A stretch of DNA of 64,000 bases from an uncultured bacterium (GCA_950022695.1 CATLLN010000002.1:540059-604058); one strand, 5' to 3'. Counted from the stretch's first letter, positions 43,219 to 52,377 are shown. The notes: generated from the sequence alone by a model not told the origin. Numbers and translations: made by a program.

Positions 43219-43255
43219 GTTTGCTCCAAACAAGGTTTTTTGCTAAAATGTATTT

Positions 43256-43741
43256 ATGAAGATTTTAGGTATAGATCCGGGAATGGCAATAGTCGGATAC
43301 AGTATTCTGGATTTTGACGGGAAAAATACAGAACTTTTACATTCCGGTTCAATTCAGACTCAAAAGGGAAAAAGAGAATCCGCACGGCTTTTAGAGATTT
43401 ACAACGATATGAATTATATTGTTGAAAAGTATCAACCTGATATTTGTGCAATAGAAAAACTGTTTTTCTTTAGAAACCAAACAACTGTAATGCCTGTAGC
43501 TCATGCCAGAGGAGTTATTCTAACTGTTTTAGAAAAATTTGGAATTCCTATATACGAATATACTCCAATGGAAGTTAAACAAATTCTAACAGGATACGGA
43601 CGAGCAGACAAAAAAGAAGTTGAACAAATGGTTAAAATCGCTCTTGGAACCGATAAACTTCCAAAACTCGATGATACTGTAGATTCAATTGCAATAGCAA
43701 TATCGTACACACGATCAATAGATGCGATTTCTTCTTTATAA
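43256..43741 (+). CDS. ruvC: Holliday junction resolvase RuvC
   Basis: Endonuclease that cuts Holliday junctions with the RuvAB motor, 161 residues. The acidic residues of the active site lie in ILGIDPGMAIVGY (about 3-14, Asp7), AIEKLFFFRN (about 67, Glu), and near the end LDDTVDSIAIAISY (about 139, Asp pair). ruvA and ruvB are not in this window. The ATG at 43256 follows GCTAAAATGTATTT, without a clear ribosome site. Confidence 0.95.
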   Translation: MKILGIDPGMAIVGYSILDFDGKNTELLHSGSIQTQKGKRESARLLEIYNDMNYIVEKYQPDICAIEKLFFFRNQTTVMPVAHARGVILTVLEKFGIPIYEYTPMEVKQILTGYGRADKKEVEQMVKIALGTDKLPKLDDTVDSIAIAISYTRSIDAISSL

Positions 43742-43751
43742 ATTTAGTCAA

Positions 43752-43774
43752 CAAAAAGACCGGAATTACCGGTC
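43752..43774 (-). terminator. Short terminator after the 136-residue gene
   Basis: On the minus strand GACCGG/CCGGTC (6 bp, loop TAATT) followed by TTTTTGTTG, lying 39 bases after the stop of the gene at 43813. Confidence 0.7.
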
Positions 43775-43812
43775 AAAAGTGTGAGTAAGTATTAGTAGTA
43801 TATTTATAAGTC

Positions 43813-44223
43813 TTATGCAAATAATTCTGCAAAAGGTCCGTTAGGATCTTTTATATGAGCTTCAACAGCTCCATCTTCAGCAAGTTTCAAGCCCGGTTCA
43901 ACAACTGTTTTTACACCGTTTGTTACGCTTGCAACTTGTGCGGCTGAAACTTTATAGTCATAGCCTAAACTTTTTAAAATTGCATTTGTGCTATCTGCCA
44001 ATTCTTTATCTGCAGCTGTATATTTCCCTAATCTTGCACCATACAAGTACTGTGTGTTTTGTGTCAAAAGATCTGTTTCATTTTTTAAACCTTTAAACTC
44101 AACATCAGTTTTTACAGCTTCTTTTGTTTCATCTGCTTTTTTAACTTCTTTTTCTACATTTTTACCGATTACAAAGTTATAATTGTTATAACCATTGTTG
44201 AAATCATTAAACTTGATTGTCAT
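43813..44223 (-). CDS. Small soluble protein, unknown
   Basis: A 136-residue protein with no signal peptide, with an asparagine- and tyrosine-rich start (FNDFNNGYNNYNF) and a lysine/glutamate-rich central helix (about 22-50). The second half has NAILKSLGYDYKVSAAQVAS and a C-terminus KDPNGPFAELFA. A GGAG site precedes it. Together with the next gene (44401-44865) it forms a pair of small lineage-type cytoplasmic proteins of unknown role. Each has its own terminator. Confidence 0.62.
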   Translation of the reverse strand: MTIKFNDFNNGYNNYNFVIGKNVEKEVKKADETKEAVKTDVEFKGLKNETDLLTQNTQYLYGARLGKYTAADKELADSTNAILKSLGYDYKVSAAQVASVTNGVKTVVEPGLKLAEDGAVEAHIKDPNGPFAELFA

Positions 44224-44341
44224 TTCGGTTCTCCTTATCTTTTACTCACATAATAAGATACGGCATGTTTTTTAATAATCTTTAGGATTTTGACTAAATT
44301 TGATTGTTTTTTGTTACATTGCTTAACATGAAATACAAATA

Positions 44342-44370
44342 AAAAAGGTCAACATTTCGTCGACCTTTTT
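44342..44370 (-). terminator. Terminator after the 154-residue gene
   Basis: AAAAAGGTC/GACCTTTTT, a 9-bp stem with a partly paired loop, T-run on the minus strand side. Confidence 0.8.
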
Positions 44371-44400
44371 AAATGTATGTGAGTTAATTTTTAAAAGATT

Positions 44401-44865
44401 CTAGGCAACTTCAGTAAACAAATCAAGAAATTCGCCTGTAAATGCTTTTGGACTTTCGTTTCTTTGACTCAAGCCTGCGATTACCTGTTCTTGTCTTTCC
44501 GGTGTAAATGTTCTTAATACTGTTGCATTAGCATCAAAATCAACTGATGCTGTTACTGCAGCTTCACGAACCTCTGTTGAAGTATATTTTGCCGCAAATG
44601 CTAAAGGATCTTTTGCAAATTCCTTATCAATTTTTGCATAATTTGTTTCTGTTTTTGAGCCTTGTTTTACAAAACCTAAAGCTTTATTCATTTCAGCTTT
44701 AATTTCCAATTCGCTCATATCTACAGTAAAATCTGTTTTTACAGAATCTGTTTTTTCTGCAGGGTTTGCATTAACTTTTTCATGTGGTGCTTCGGTTTTT
44801 TTAGAATTATTAAGTCTATCCACATTTGTGTTAATAAAACTTCTAATCCCATCTAAATAACTCAT
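44401..44865 (-). CDS. Small soluble protein, unknown
   Basis: A 154-residue protein with a short amphipathic N-terminal helix (YLDGIRSFINTNVDRLNNSKK), a low-complexity K/E/T region (about 22-50), and a helical core (about 50-150) with LEIKAEMNKALGFVKQGS and EVREAAVTASVDFDANATVL. The end is FTGEFLDLFTEVA, similar in feel to the FAELFA ending of the neighbour at 43813. Not recognised. A GGAG site lies upstream. Confidence 0.62.
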   Translation of the reverse strand: MSYLDGIRSFINTNVDRLNNSKKTEAPHEKVNANPAEKTDSVKTDFTVDMSELEIKAEMNKALGFVKQGSKTETNYAKIDKEFAKDPLAFAAKYTSTEVREAAVTASVDFDANATVLRTFTPERQEQVIAGLSQRNESPKAFTGEFLDLFTEVA

Positions 44866-45131
44866 TTGTCGAATCTCCTTTTTTACTCACATACTCTCTT
44901 ATGAGTTTTTACTATTAATCATCCTATCGTTTTTTGATTTTCATCTTATGTATATATAAAGTATTTAACTTTTAGATAATTGCGTCAGAGGATTCAATTG
45001 TTACAAAATGTTAACATGTCAAATTCCATGAGAGAAGCGGGTTTTGGAAAAAAGTTAGCCGAATGGCTAATATCGTTACTTATATTTTTATGTTTAAGAT
45101 TAAACATTGGAATAAGTATTAACAAGGAATT

Positions 45132-45356
45132 ATGAATGTAATGAGAAATAAAAATTTTACAGAAAGAGAATTAGAAGTATTGGAATATTTAATGTTAGGA
45201 AAGACCAATAAAGAAATTGCAGAGATTTTAATGATAACTCATCATACAGTTAAAGCACATGTTGCATCTATTATTAACAAAACAGGTGCAAAAAACAGAC
45301 TAGGTGCTGCAATGATTGCAAATGCAAATGGATTTACTAATCCTCGTCTAAGCTGA
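45132..45356 (+). CDS. Single-domain LuxR/GerE-type HTH regulator
   Basis: A 74-residue protein that is almost wholly a GerE-type helix-turn-helix: [48 protein letters not shown] (about 9-56). It lacks a receiver or autoinducer domain, so it is probably controlled by expression level or partner binding. AAGGA site. A perfect TTAGCC-GAAT-GGCTAA hairpin sits at 45055-45070 in the 5' region. Its last 20 bases overlap the 3' end of lepA on the other strand. The stretch 44866-45054 shows nothing else recognisable. Confidence 0.87.
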   Translation: MNVMRNKNFTERELEVLEYLMLGKTNKEIAEILMITHHTVKAHVASIINKTGAKNRLGAAMIANANGFTNPRLS

Positions 45357-47139
45357 GAACAGCCATAAATGCTTCTTGAGGAACTTCTACACTTCCAACA
45401 GACTTCATACGTTTTTTACCTTTTTTCTGTTTTTCAAGAAGTTTACGTTTACGCGAAATATCACCACCATAACATTTTGCAAGAACGTTTTTACGCATTG
45501 CTTTAATAGTGGTTCTTGCAATAACTCTGCCTCCGACAGCTGCCTGAACCGGAACTTCAAACAATTGACGCGGAATAATTTCTTTTAATTTAGTCGTAAG
45601 TTTTTGACCAATATAAAACGCACTATCTTCGTGACAAATTACAGATAAAGCATCGACAACTTCACCTGATAACATAATATCAAGTTTTACAAGTTTTGAT
45701 CGTTTGTATTCGCTAAATTCATAATCCAAACTTGCATAACCTTTGGTTCTTGACTTTAATTGATCATAAAAATCAGTAATAACTTCACTTAACGGAATTT
45801 CATAAGCTAAATCAACACGAACTTTATCAAGATATGTCATATTAATAAATATACCGCGTTTTGTTTGAGCCAAATCCATTAAGGTACCGACATATTCATT
45901 TGGGGTAATTATTTGAACTTTTACATAAGGTTCTTCAATATATTCTCTATATTGAGCACCGGGAAGATTTGCAGGGTTATCAATTTCAACAACTTCACCA
46001 TTTGTTTTATGAACCTTATAAACTACAGACGGTGCTGTAGTAACAAGAGAAAGATCATATTCACGCTCTAAACGTTCTTGAGCGATTTCCATATGAAGCA
46101 TTCCTAAGAATCCACAGCGGAAACCAAAACCTAACGCGCTTGAAGTTTCAGGTTCAAACGTAATACTGCTGTCGTTAAGCTTAAGTCTTTCAAGAGCTTC
46201 TTTAAGATCGCCGTAATCTTCGTTATCTACCGGATAAAGCCCTGAAAATACCATCGGTAGAGCTTCTTTATATCCCGGAAGTGCTTCAGCGGCAGGTCTT
46301 TCAACATTTGTGATAGTATCACCGACAAAACGGGTTAATTCTTTAATAGAACCTGCAAAATAACCTACATCACCACAGGTAAGTTTTTTCACCGGCATTC
46401 TTGCAGGAGTTTGGTAACCCAACTCAACAACCTCATATTCTTTATTTGAAGCCATAAAGCGAATCTTATCACCAACTGCGATTGTTCCGTCAACAACTTT
46501 AAAATAACAAACTGTTCCTAAATACTGATCATAAACACTGTCAAAAACAAGTGCTCTTAAAGGTTTTTCTGAATTATCATCAGGAGCCGGTACATAGTTT
46601 ACAACAGCTTCCAAAACTTCATCAATACCAACACCAGTTTTAGCACTGACAGGAATTGCCATAGATGCATCAATACCAAGAATTTCTTCTATTTCTTGTC
46701 TTACACGTTCAACATCAGCTGAAGGTAAATCAATTTTATTAATAACCGGAATAATTTCCAGATTTTGTTCAATTGCAAGATAAACATTTGCAAGCGTTTG
46801 TGCTTCAACTCCCTGAGTCGCATCAACAATCAAAAGCGCACCTTCACAAGCAGCTAATGAACGGGAAACCTCGTAAGAAAAATCCACGTGCCCTGGAGTA
46901 TCAATCAAATTAAGTTCGTAACTTTTGCCATCAGATGCAGTATAATTCATTCTTGCAGCATTTAATTTAATAGTAATACCGCGTTCGCGTTCAATATCCA
47001 TAGAATCAAGAAGCTGTTCCTGCATATCACGCTGTGCAACAGTACCTGTTTTTTCTAATAATCTGTCGGCTAATGTTGATTTTCCGTGGTCAATATGAGC
47101 AATTATACAAAAATTTCTTACGTTTTCTCTGGTTTTCAT
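45337..47139 (-). CDS. lepA: Elongation factor 4 (LepA)
   Basis: Ribosomal back-translocase GTPase, 600 residues. The start at 47139 gives [20 protein letters not shown], the family N-terminus; the frame to 47178 adds unlikely residues. G domain: AHIDHGKST (about 13), DTPGHVDF (about 76) and NKIDLP (about 130). Domain II follows, then the LepA-specific C-terminal domain with [18 protein letters not shown]. It converges with the LuxR-type gene, overlapping it by 20 bases. Confidence 0.97.
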   Translation of the reverse strand: MKTRENVRNFCIIAHIDHGKSTLADRLLEKTGTVAQRDMQEQLLDSMDIERERGITIKLNAARMNYTASDGKSYELNLIDTPGHVDFSYEVSRSLAACEGALLIVDATQGVEAQTLANVYLAIEQNLEIIPVINKIDLPSADVERVRQEIEEILGIDASMAIPVSAKTGVGIDEVLEAVVNYVPAPDDNSEKPLRALVFDSVYDQYLGTVCYFKVVDGTIAVGDKIRFMASNKEYEVVELGYQTPARMPVKKLTCGDVGYFAGSIKELTRFVGDTITNVERPAAEALPGYKEALPMVFSGLYPVDNEDYGDLKEALERLKLNDSSITFEPETSSALGFGFRCGFLGMLHMEIAQERLEREYDLSLVTTAPSVVYKVHKTNGEVVEIDNPANLPGAQYREYIEEPYVKVQIITPNEYVGTLMDLAQTKRGIFINMTYLDKVRVDLAYEIPLSEVITDFYDQLKSRTKGYASLDYEFSEYKRSKLVKLDIMLSGEVVDALSVICHEDSAFYIGQKLTTKLKEIIPRQLFEVPVQAAVGGRVIARTTIKAMRKNVLAKCYGGDISRKRKLLEKQKKGKKRMKSVGSVEVPQEAFMAVLSLDED

Positions 47140-47192
47140 ACTTTTGATTATATATGAAAAAAATCTATTGTAAATCAAGATTATACTGCATT

Positions 47193-47220
47193 AAAAAAGG
47201 AGGTTTTATTTACCTCCTTT
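47193..47220 (-). terminator. Terminator of the small-ORF transcript
   Basis: On the minus strand AAAGGAGGT/ACCTCCTTT (47196-47204 and 47212-47220) forms a 9-bp stem with loop AAATAAA, then TTTTTTAATG. The plus strand also has a T-run (AATTTTTTTA), so it may act both ways. Confidence 0.85.
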
Positions 47221-47234
47221 AATTTTTTTATTAA

Positions 47235-47306
47235 TTCAAGCTGTTCCTGGTTTCGAACCTTAGAGAACAATCTCTCCGATAAGCAGTTTCCCTTACCAGA
47301 CTTGAA
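47235..47306 (-). ncRNA. Cloverleaf-like structured RNA downstream of a small ORF
   Basis: The 3' region of the small-ORF transcript can fold with outer stems TTCAAG/CTTGAA (47235-47240, 47301-47306) and CTGGT/ACCAG (47247-47251, 47295-47299). Inside are short hairpins GGTT-TCG-AACC (which shares bases with the second outer stem), AGAGA-ACAA-TCTCT (47262-47275) and TAAG-(8)-CTTA (47280-47295). The GGTTCGAAACC element resembles a tRNA T-loop by eye but does not build a full tRNA. It may be a regulatory or structural RNA element. No family recognised. Confidence 0.42.
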
Positions 47307-47331
47307 TGATTCCGGTACTTTGGTTAAAATT

Positions 47332-47490
47332 TTAAGCTAAACCTAACACCTTTTTGTACCAAGAGAAAGATTCCAGCTCAGTACCATTAAATGTTGTTTT
47401 AGTACATTGAGTTTTTAAATAATTTTCAAACTCATCAGTGAATTTTGATTTCACTTTTTTTGTTTCTTTTTCAGAAATTGATGTTGACAT
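47332..47490 (-). CDS. 52-residue small protein (unannotated-type small ORF)
   Basis: A short open frame with a strong AAAGGAG site (about 47499-47505) eight bases before ATG 47490 and a stop at 47332. The peptide starts MSTSISEKETKKVKSKFTDE, is basic at first, then acidic, and ends SWYKKVLGLA. One cysteine is near residue 29. It has a promoter-like element upstream and a structured 3' region with terminator downstream, all arguing that it is a real transcript. No family is recognised; a RiPP precursor, leader peptide or small regulator are all possible. Confidence 0.6.
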   Translation of the reverse strand: MSTSISEKETKKVKSKFTDEFENYLKTQCTKTTFNGTELESFSWYKKVLGLA

Positions 47491-47533
47491 AGAACCTACT
47501 CCTTTACACTAATATAAGTTGAGAACCTGTTAT

Positions 47534-47562
47534 ATTATACCATAAAATTTATGATATTTCTA
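47534..47562 (-). promoter_or_regulatory. Promoter of the small ORF
   Basis: On the minus strand an extended -10 TGGTATAAT (47542-47534) with a weak -35 (TAGAAA at 47562-47557) 17 bases upstream. The stretch 47563-47751 has no other gene. Confidence 0.5.
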
Positions 47563-47751
47563 GTATTAAAGACCATTTCAAAAATTTTTTGTCAATATAA
47601 GAGAGTTTCAATTGTAAATTTTTATTAAGCAGAGTTGTTTTTATAAGAATAGAATAATTAAAAATTTGTTTTTGTTAAAATTTTGTCATACATATACTAC
47701 ACAGTAAACAATTTTTATGATAAAATTTTAATGTAAAGTTTTTGAGGCGTT

Positions 47752-49848
47752 ATGAAAATTAAGAAGTCATTATTAACAACTATTTTAGTTTCAACATTGA
47801 TACTTAACTGTACATCAGTTTTTGCACAAATGTCACCTGAAGCAAGCGTTTTATATCAAGAAGCTTGCAGTGCAGAACATCAGCAAGACTTAAAAGAAGC
47901 CATTTCAAAGCTTGAACAGGCAATAAAACTTTCAGGCGGCGATTCGATGCTTTATACCAAACTTGCCGGTTTATATTCTGAAATTGATAACTCCGAAAAA
48001 GCTCTTGCAACTTACAAAAAAGTTATCGAACTTAAGCCAGATGATGCTTTTGTTTATATCAGTATCGGAAGTATTTACGAAAATCAGGGTAAATATAAAG
48101 AAGCTTTGCAGGCTTATGAAAAAGCTCTGGATATATTTCCTGAATACAAATACAACTATTACAATATCGCAAATGCCCAATACCAATTGAGAGATTATAA
48201 TAACGCAATAAAAAACTATAATACTTTTCTTGAAACCTACGCACAACACTCCGAATCAAGAGAAAACCTTGCATCATCTTATCTTTCAATAAAAGATTAT
48301 AGCAACGCTACAAAACAATTTAAAAGAATTTATGACAGAAATCCTGAATCATTCAAGAACTTTTCAGAATACGGAATTGCACTGTTAAACACAAACGATT
48401 CTGAAAAAGCCGCAGAAATGCTTGAAAAAGCAATCGAAATTGATCCTGAGAACAATTCTGCACACCTTGGACTTGCACAAGCTTATCAGGATTTGGGCAA
48501 AAACGATATGTCATATGAACAATATCAAGTAGTACTTGCAAAAATTCCAAATTTAAATACAGTAAGACTTGATTATGCAAACCTTCTTGCTGATATGAAC
48601 AAAAATACAGAAGCTATTGCACAATACAATTTATATATAAAAGCTTTCCCGAACGATATTAACGGATATATCAGAATTGCTGATGTTTATAAAGAAATGA
48701 ACATTTTTGATAAAGCTCTGGAAAATTATTTAATTGCAGAAGAAAAAGATAATACAAACCTTAGCTTAAAGAAAAATATCGCACTATGCTACCACAACAG
48801 AAAAGATTTCAATAATGCAATCCAATACTATGATGAAATCCTAGCTGCAGAATCCGGGAATTACGAAGCTAAAGTAAATAAAGCCCTTGCTCTTCATGCA
48901 CTGCACAGATACGAAGATGCTATAACACTTTATCGCGAATCTCTAACTGCAAAAAATGACAAAACAATTAAAGATAACTTAAATAATGCTCTTGTTGCCA
49001 GAGGACATGAACTTCTGGAAATCGAAGAATATGACAGTGCTATGACCAATTTCAAAACCGCAATTAAAGAAGGATATTCAGATGGTTTTGCATATTACGG
49101 AATGGCTAAAGTTTACAGAGCTCAAGGCAACAACACAAAAGCATCCGAAAATTATGAAAAAGCAATTTCGCTTGATCCTGATAAAACACAATATTCAGCA
49201 GAATACAGCGATTTTATTTCATCATTGTATAAGCCTAAAACAACTTATGATGATACAACTTCCACATCTGAAATTGCAGTTGTAAATATTACTCTTGATA
49301 ATCTGGAAGAAAATACGGAAAATACAGCAAAAACAACCGAAGTTTCACAACCTCCTGTAGTAAAAACCTCTTCCATTACAATGAAACAAAATGAAGATTT
49401 AATTCTTGAAGGAGACAAAAATCTTAAAAACAATAATCTGGACGCTGCTGTAAGAAATTATCAGGATGCGTTACAGCTTATTCCTAACGATGCTGTGACA
49501 TTACTAAAAATCGGTAATATTTACAATACAAAAAATGAAAATACAAAAGCTATAAATTATTATCAAAAATCAATTATTGTAAACCCTGATTACACAGATG
49601 GCTGGTTCAATTTAGGTTTAGGCTACATAAACGAAAACAATCTTATAGAAGCCCAAAAAAGTTTTGAAAGAGTAATTTCACTGGATTCAAACTACAATGT
49701 CGGATATGCGTATTACGCTCTTGGCAGAACTTTTGAACATCAAGGAAAAACAGCAGAAGCTATAAAAAATTACAAATTATTTATCAAACACAACAACGAT
49801 AAAGAAATGATAAACTCTGTTCAGGAACAAATTAAACAATTACAATAA
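47752..49848 (+). CDS. Secreted TPR-repeat protein (698 residues)
   Basis: A signal peptide (about 1-24, KKSLLTTILVSTLILNCTSVFA) is followed by about ten or more tetratricopeptide repeats (about 30-480) of the usual 34-residue type. One unit is KLAGLYSEIDNSEKALATYK and its follow-on ELKPDDAFVYISIG. A T/E-rich spacer follows (about 490-545) and then a second block of TPRs (about 550-690). It is probably a periplasmic or outer-membrane scaffold. The lipoprotein gene starts three bases later, suggesting they work together. A GAGGCG site precedes the ATG. Confidence 0.85.
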   Translation: MKIKKSLLTTILVSTLILNCTSVFAQMSPEASVLYQEACSAEHQQDLKEAISKLEQAIKLSGGDSMLYTKLAGLYSEIDNSEKALATYKKVIELKPDDAFVYISIGSIYENQGKYKEALQAYEKALDIFPEYKYNYYNIANAQYQLRDYNNAIKNYNTFLETYAQHSESRENLASSYLSIKDYSNATKQFKRIYDRNPESFKNFSEYGIALLNTNDSEKAAEMLEKAIEIDPENNSAHLGLAQAYQDLGKNDMSYEQYQVVLAKIPNLNTVRLDYANLLADMNKNTEAIAQYNLYIKAFPNDINGYIRIADVYKEMNIFDKALENYLIAEEKDNTNLSLKKNIALCYHNRKDFNNAIQYYDEILAAESGNYEAKVNKALALHALHRYEDAITLYRESLTAKNDKTIKDNLNNALVARGHELLEIEEYDSAMTNFKTAIKEGYSDGFAYYGMAKVYRAQGNNTKASENYEKAISLDPDKTQYSAEYSDFISSLYKPKTTYDDTTSTSEIAVVNITLDNLEENTENTAKTTEVSQPPVVKTSSITMKQNEDLILEGDKNLKNNNLDAAVRNYQDALQLIPNDAVTLLKIGNIYNTKNENTKAINYYQKSIIVNPDYTDGWFNLGLGYINENNLIEAQKSFERVISLDSNYNVGYAYYALGRTFEHQGKTAEAIKNYKLFIKHNNDKEMINSVQEQIKQLQ

Positions 49849-49850
49849 TT

Positions 49851-50267
49851 ATGAAAAAGTTCTTATTATTTTTATTAACAGTATTTTTTGTTATATTCAC
49901 CTGCGGTTGTGATAACGAACAATCATTAATATTGTTTAATAAACATAAATTTACTCCTGATACGATAAATTCACCAAGTAATACCAATGTTTTCAAGCCA
50001 AATGATCGGATTTATTATCTTATAACCTTGCCAAAACCTGTTGAATCAAAGTTTTTGCTAATTCAAGTTGTAAAAGTCGGCGGAGACAAAGACGAAAGAC
50101 TCGGTTATGACCTTGTTTGGGGCAAAAAAGTTAAACTAAGAGATGAACAAAAACACTATTATACTGATTACATTGTCTTTAGCGGAACCGGAGCTTATGT
50201 TATGAAGGTTTATTCACGCGACAACCCGACTAAAATTTTAACTACCGGTAATTTTTATATAAAATAA
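49851..50267 (+). CDS. Small lipoprotein
   Basis: A 138-residue protein with a type II signal peptide and lipobox TCGC (C20 in FFVIFTCGC), then a mature domain of about 118 residues rich in beta-type sequence (RIYYLITLPKPVESKFLLIQ, YYTDYIVFSGTGAYVMKVYS). The final ILTTGNFYIK resembles a strand end. It follows the TPR gene by three bases and may form a complex with it. Not recognised as a named family. Confidence 0.78.
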   Translation: MKKFLLFLLTVFFVIFTCGCDNEQSLILFNKHKFTPDTINSPSNTNVFKPNDRIYYLITLPKPVESKFLLIQVVKVGGDKDERLGYDLVWGKKVKLRDEQKHYYTDYIVFSGTGAYVMKVYSRDNPTKILTTGNFYIK

Positions 50268-50320
50268 AAACGCGACAACTTTTTATTTTTCCTTTATAAT
50301 GTATAAAAAAGGGGATAGTT

Positions 50321-50719
50321 ATGTTAAAAGATAAAGCAGCACAATATTATAACAACGGGTTTTCGTGTTCTGAAAGTATCATAAAAGCTTGTATAGATGA
50401 GGGTTTATGCCCTGAAGAATTTCTACCTGCTGCAACATCATTTTCAGCAGGAATGTCATCAGGTTGTCTTTGCGGCGCTGTTGCAGGAGCACAAATGGTT
50501 TCCGGCTACCACTTCGGCAGAGATAACAAATTTTCAAATCCAATAATTGCAAGAGAACAATCAGCAGCATTTGTAAATGCATTTAAAGAAAGAAACAAAT
50601 TTACATGTTGTAAAATATTATCAGCTAAACTTGAAGGTACAGCTAAAAAAGAACACTGTACAAAACTTGTATCAGATGCTGCTGAAATTTTAGAAGAATT
50701 AATTAAGGTAAAAGTATAA
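50321..50719 (+). CDS. C_GCAxxG_C_C family protein
   Basis: A 132-residue cysteine-rich cytoplasmic protein. The pattern of the family is visible: CSESIIKAC (C16, C24), CLCGAVAGAQM (C52, the GCAxxG box here CGAVAG) and the later CC at about 95-96 with a further Cys (KEHC, about 111). Proteins of this family are thought to bind iron or act in redox control, which is established only loosely. The end overlaps the next gene by one base (50719). Confidence 0.85.
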   Translation: MLKDKAAQYYNNGFSCSESIIKACIDEGLCPEEFLPAATSFSAGMSSGCLCGAVAGAQMVSGYHFGRDNKFSNPIIAREQSAAFVNAFKERNKFTCCKILSAKLEGTAKKEHCTKLVSDAAEILEELIKVKV

Positions 50720-51558
50720 TGCCAAATTTAGATAAATTAAACTTTTTAACAGCCGGAATGCCTTTATCAACAGGTAAAGGCGGATATCCGAGAGCTTTTG
50801 AAATCATAGAAGAAATGGGACTTGACGGTTTGGAGGTTGAATTCGTCCACGGCGTAAGAATGTCAGATGAAACACGTGCACTTTTAAATAAAATTCAACA
50901 AGAAAAGAACTTAATTCTAACCGCTCACGGTCCATTTTATATTAACTTAAATTCAAAAGAAGAAGATAAAGTAGAAGCTAGTGTTCAAAGAATCATAGAT
51001 ACAGCTCAGGCGGCATCTGATTTTGGCGGATACAGTATAACTTATCACGCGGCATTTTATATGGGGAAAGACAAGGAAACTGTCTACGAACAGGTCAGAA
51101 CTCAAACCCAAAAGATTATTGAAATTCTTGAAAAACAAAATATTAAAATGTGGATTCGTCCTGAAACTACAGGTAAAGCAACCCAATGGGGAGATTACGA
51201 GGAAATCATAAGACTTTCAAAAGAATTTGAACAAGTTTTACCTTGTATTGATTTTTCACATATTCATGCCCGCACAGGCGGCGAGTATAATACATACGAC
51301 GAATTTTGCAAAGTATTAGACAGAATTGGAACAGAACTCGGAGACTTTGCTCTGAATAATTTCCACGCACATTTAGCCGGAATTGAATACTCTTCAAAAG
51401 GCGAAAAGCGCCACCTTATTTTAGAAGAATCCGATATGAACTATAAAGACTTGCTAAAAGCTTTAAAAGAATTCCACGTTAAAGGGGCGCTTGTCTGTGA
51501 AAGCCCAAATATTGAAACTGATACAAAAATCTTAAAAGATTATTATATGAGTTTATAA
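50719..51558 (+). CDS. Endonuclease IV-like TIM-barrel protein
   Basis: A 279-residue AP-endonuclease family 2 protein (Nfo-like). Candidate zinc ligands are LTAHGPFYINL (His about 76), TYHAAFY (about 111), WIRPETTGKATQWGD (Glu about 146), CIDFSHIHARTGG (Asp/His about 178-182), NFHAHLAG (His about 215) and ESPNIETD near the end. The set agrees with the family's metal centre, so abasic-site repair is possible, but some members act on sugars. It overlaps the upstream cysteine-rich gene by one base. Confidence 0.85.
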   Translation: MPNLDKLNFLTAGMPLSTGKGGYPRAFEIIEEMGLDGLEVEFVHGVRMSDETRALLNKIQQEKNLILTAHGPFYINLNSKEEDKVEASVQRIIDTAQAASDFGGYSITYHAAFYMGKDKETVYEQVRTQTQKIIEILEKQNIKMWIRPETTGKATQWGDYEEIIRLSKEFEQVLPCIDFSHIHARTGGEYNTYDEFCKVLDRIGTELGDFALNNFHAHLAGIEYSSKGEKRHLILEESDMNYKDLLKALKEFHVKGALVCESPNIETDTKILKDYYMSL

Positions 51559-51562
51559 TGTT

Positions 51563-52377
51563 TTAATTTTTCCAAGGATAATCAGACAAAATTTTCCAAC
51601 TATCTTGTTGAATTAAAGCAGCACAATTATAACGAACATCTCGCGGTTTTTTAGAATTACACCCATAACTGGAATCATTTATTTTACCCTTACGAGTCGG
51701 TCCTCCCCAGTTAAAAAAATGCAATCGAGATATAGTTAAATCATATACAAGACAAAAGTCTGTTCTTGAATAATCTCTTTTTCTTTTTTCACCATTTCCA
51801 CCCCATAATGGAGAAACTTTTTTACCGTTTGTAGATACAACTACATATAGAGCTTTCGGATAATAATTTGTTCCGTCATTTCCGGTATCAATATGAAATA
51901 CAACTGATGTTCCGTTATTTAATGTTCCTACAACATAAGCATCACTGGAGCTTTTTTCAATATTAACTTTTATATACGGAACAATGTATGTATCAACCAT
52001 TCTTCGGGTATTTTTGGCAGAAATTCCGCCCACATTATTCGATCCCTCTCCAAAATCCCATCCCGTAGGATCTCCATGCTCAGCTTCAGCTGCACGAAAA
52101 GCTTGTTGGAACAATGAATAAGTTGACTTCATTTTAGTAACATAAACTTCTTGTTGATATTTAGTCATCAAAGTTGGGATAGTCATAGCTGCAACTACAC
52201 CGATAATACCAAGGGTTATTAAAACTTCGGCAAGGGTAAAGCCTTTGAGCAGGCGAAACAGAGGTGAATGTATATTGTCGTTTTTAATATTTTTTACATC
52301 AACACACGACCTACGGTGTGAATTTTTCTCTAAAAAACTACCCCCCCCCGCTTTGTAAATTTGTAACTTAATTTCAT
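51563..52377 (-). CDS. Prepilin-like protein, out of frame at a G9 tract (probable phase-variable gene)
   Basis: The body (51563-52186 and upstream) is a pseudopilin-like protein, but the reading frame is broken near its start. An AAGGAGAG site precedes ATG 52377, which opens MKLSYKFTKRGG. The frame then crosses nine G (C9 on the plus strand at 52341-52349) and reaches a stop shortly after. One extra G gives an open 271-residue frame: GGGSFLEKNSHRRSCVDV and onward to a LLKGFTLAEVLITLGIIG prepilin motif at about 43-60, then AMTIPTLMTKYQ and the full body. The body shares the GDPTGWDFG segment with the pilin at 9212. A homopolymer read error is the main alternative. Confidence 0.8.
52341..52349 (-). 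repeat. G9 homopolymer in the prepilin coding region
   Basis: Nine consecutive G on the coding strand, 28 bases after the ATG, the only such G-run noticed in this AT-rich window. Ten G (or seven) restores the frame; nine does not, and eight gives a stop (TAG) directly after. This is the arrangement expected for slipped-strand phase variation. Confidence 0.85.

Noticed and set aside
47249..47260. GGTTCGAAACC resembling a tRNA T-loop near 47249
   Set aside because: The flanking bases do not form a T-stem, and no anticodon or acceptor arm can be built, so it is not called a tRNA.
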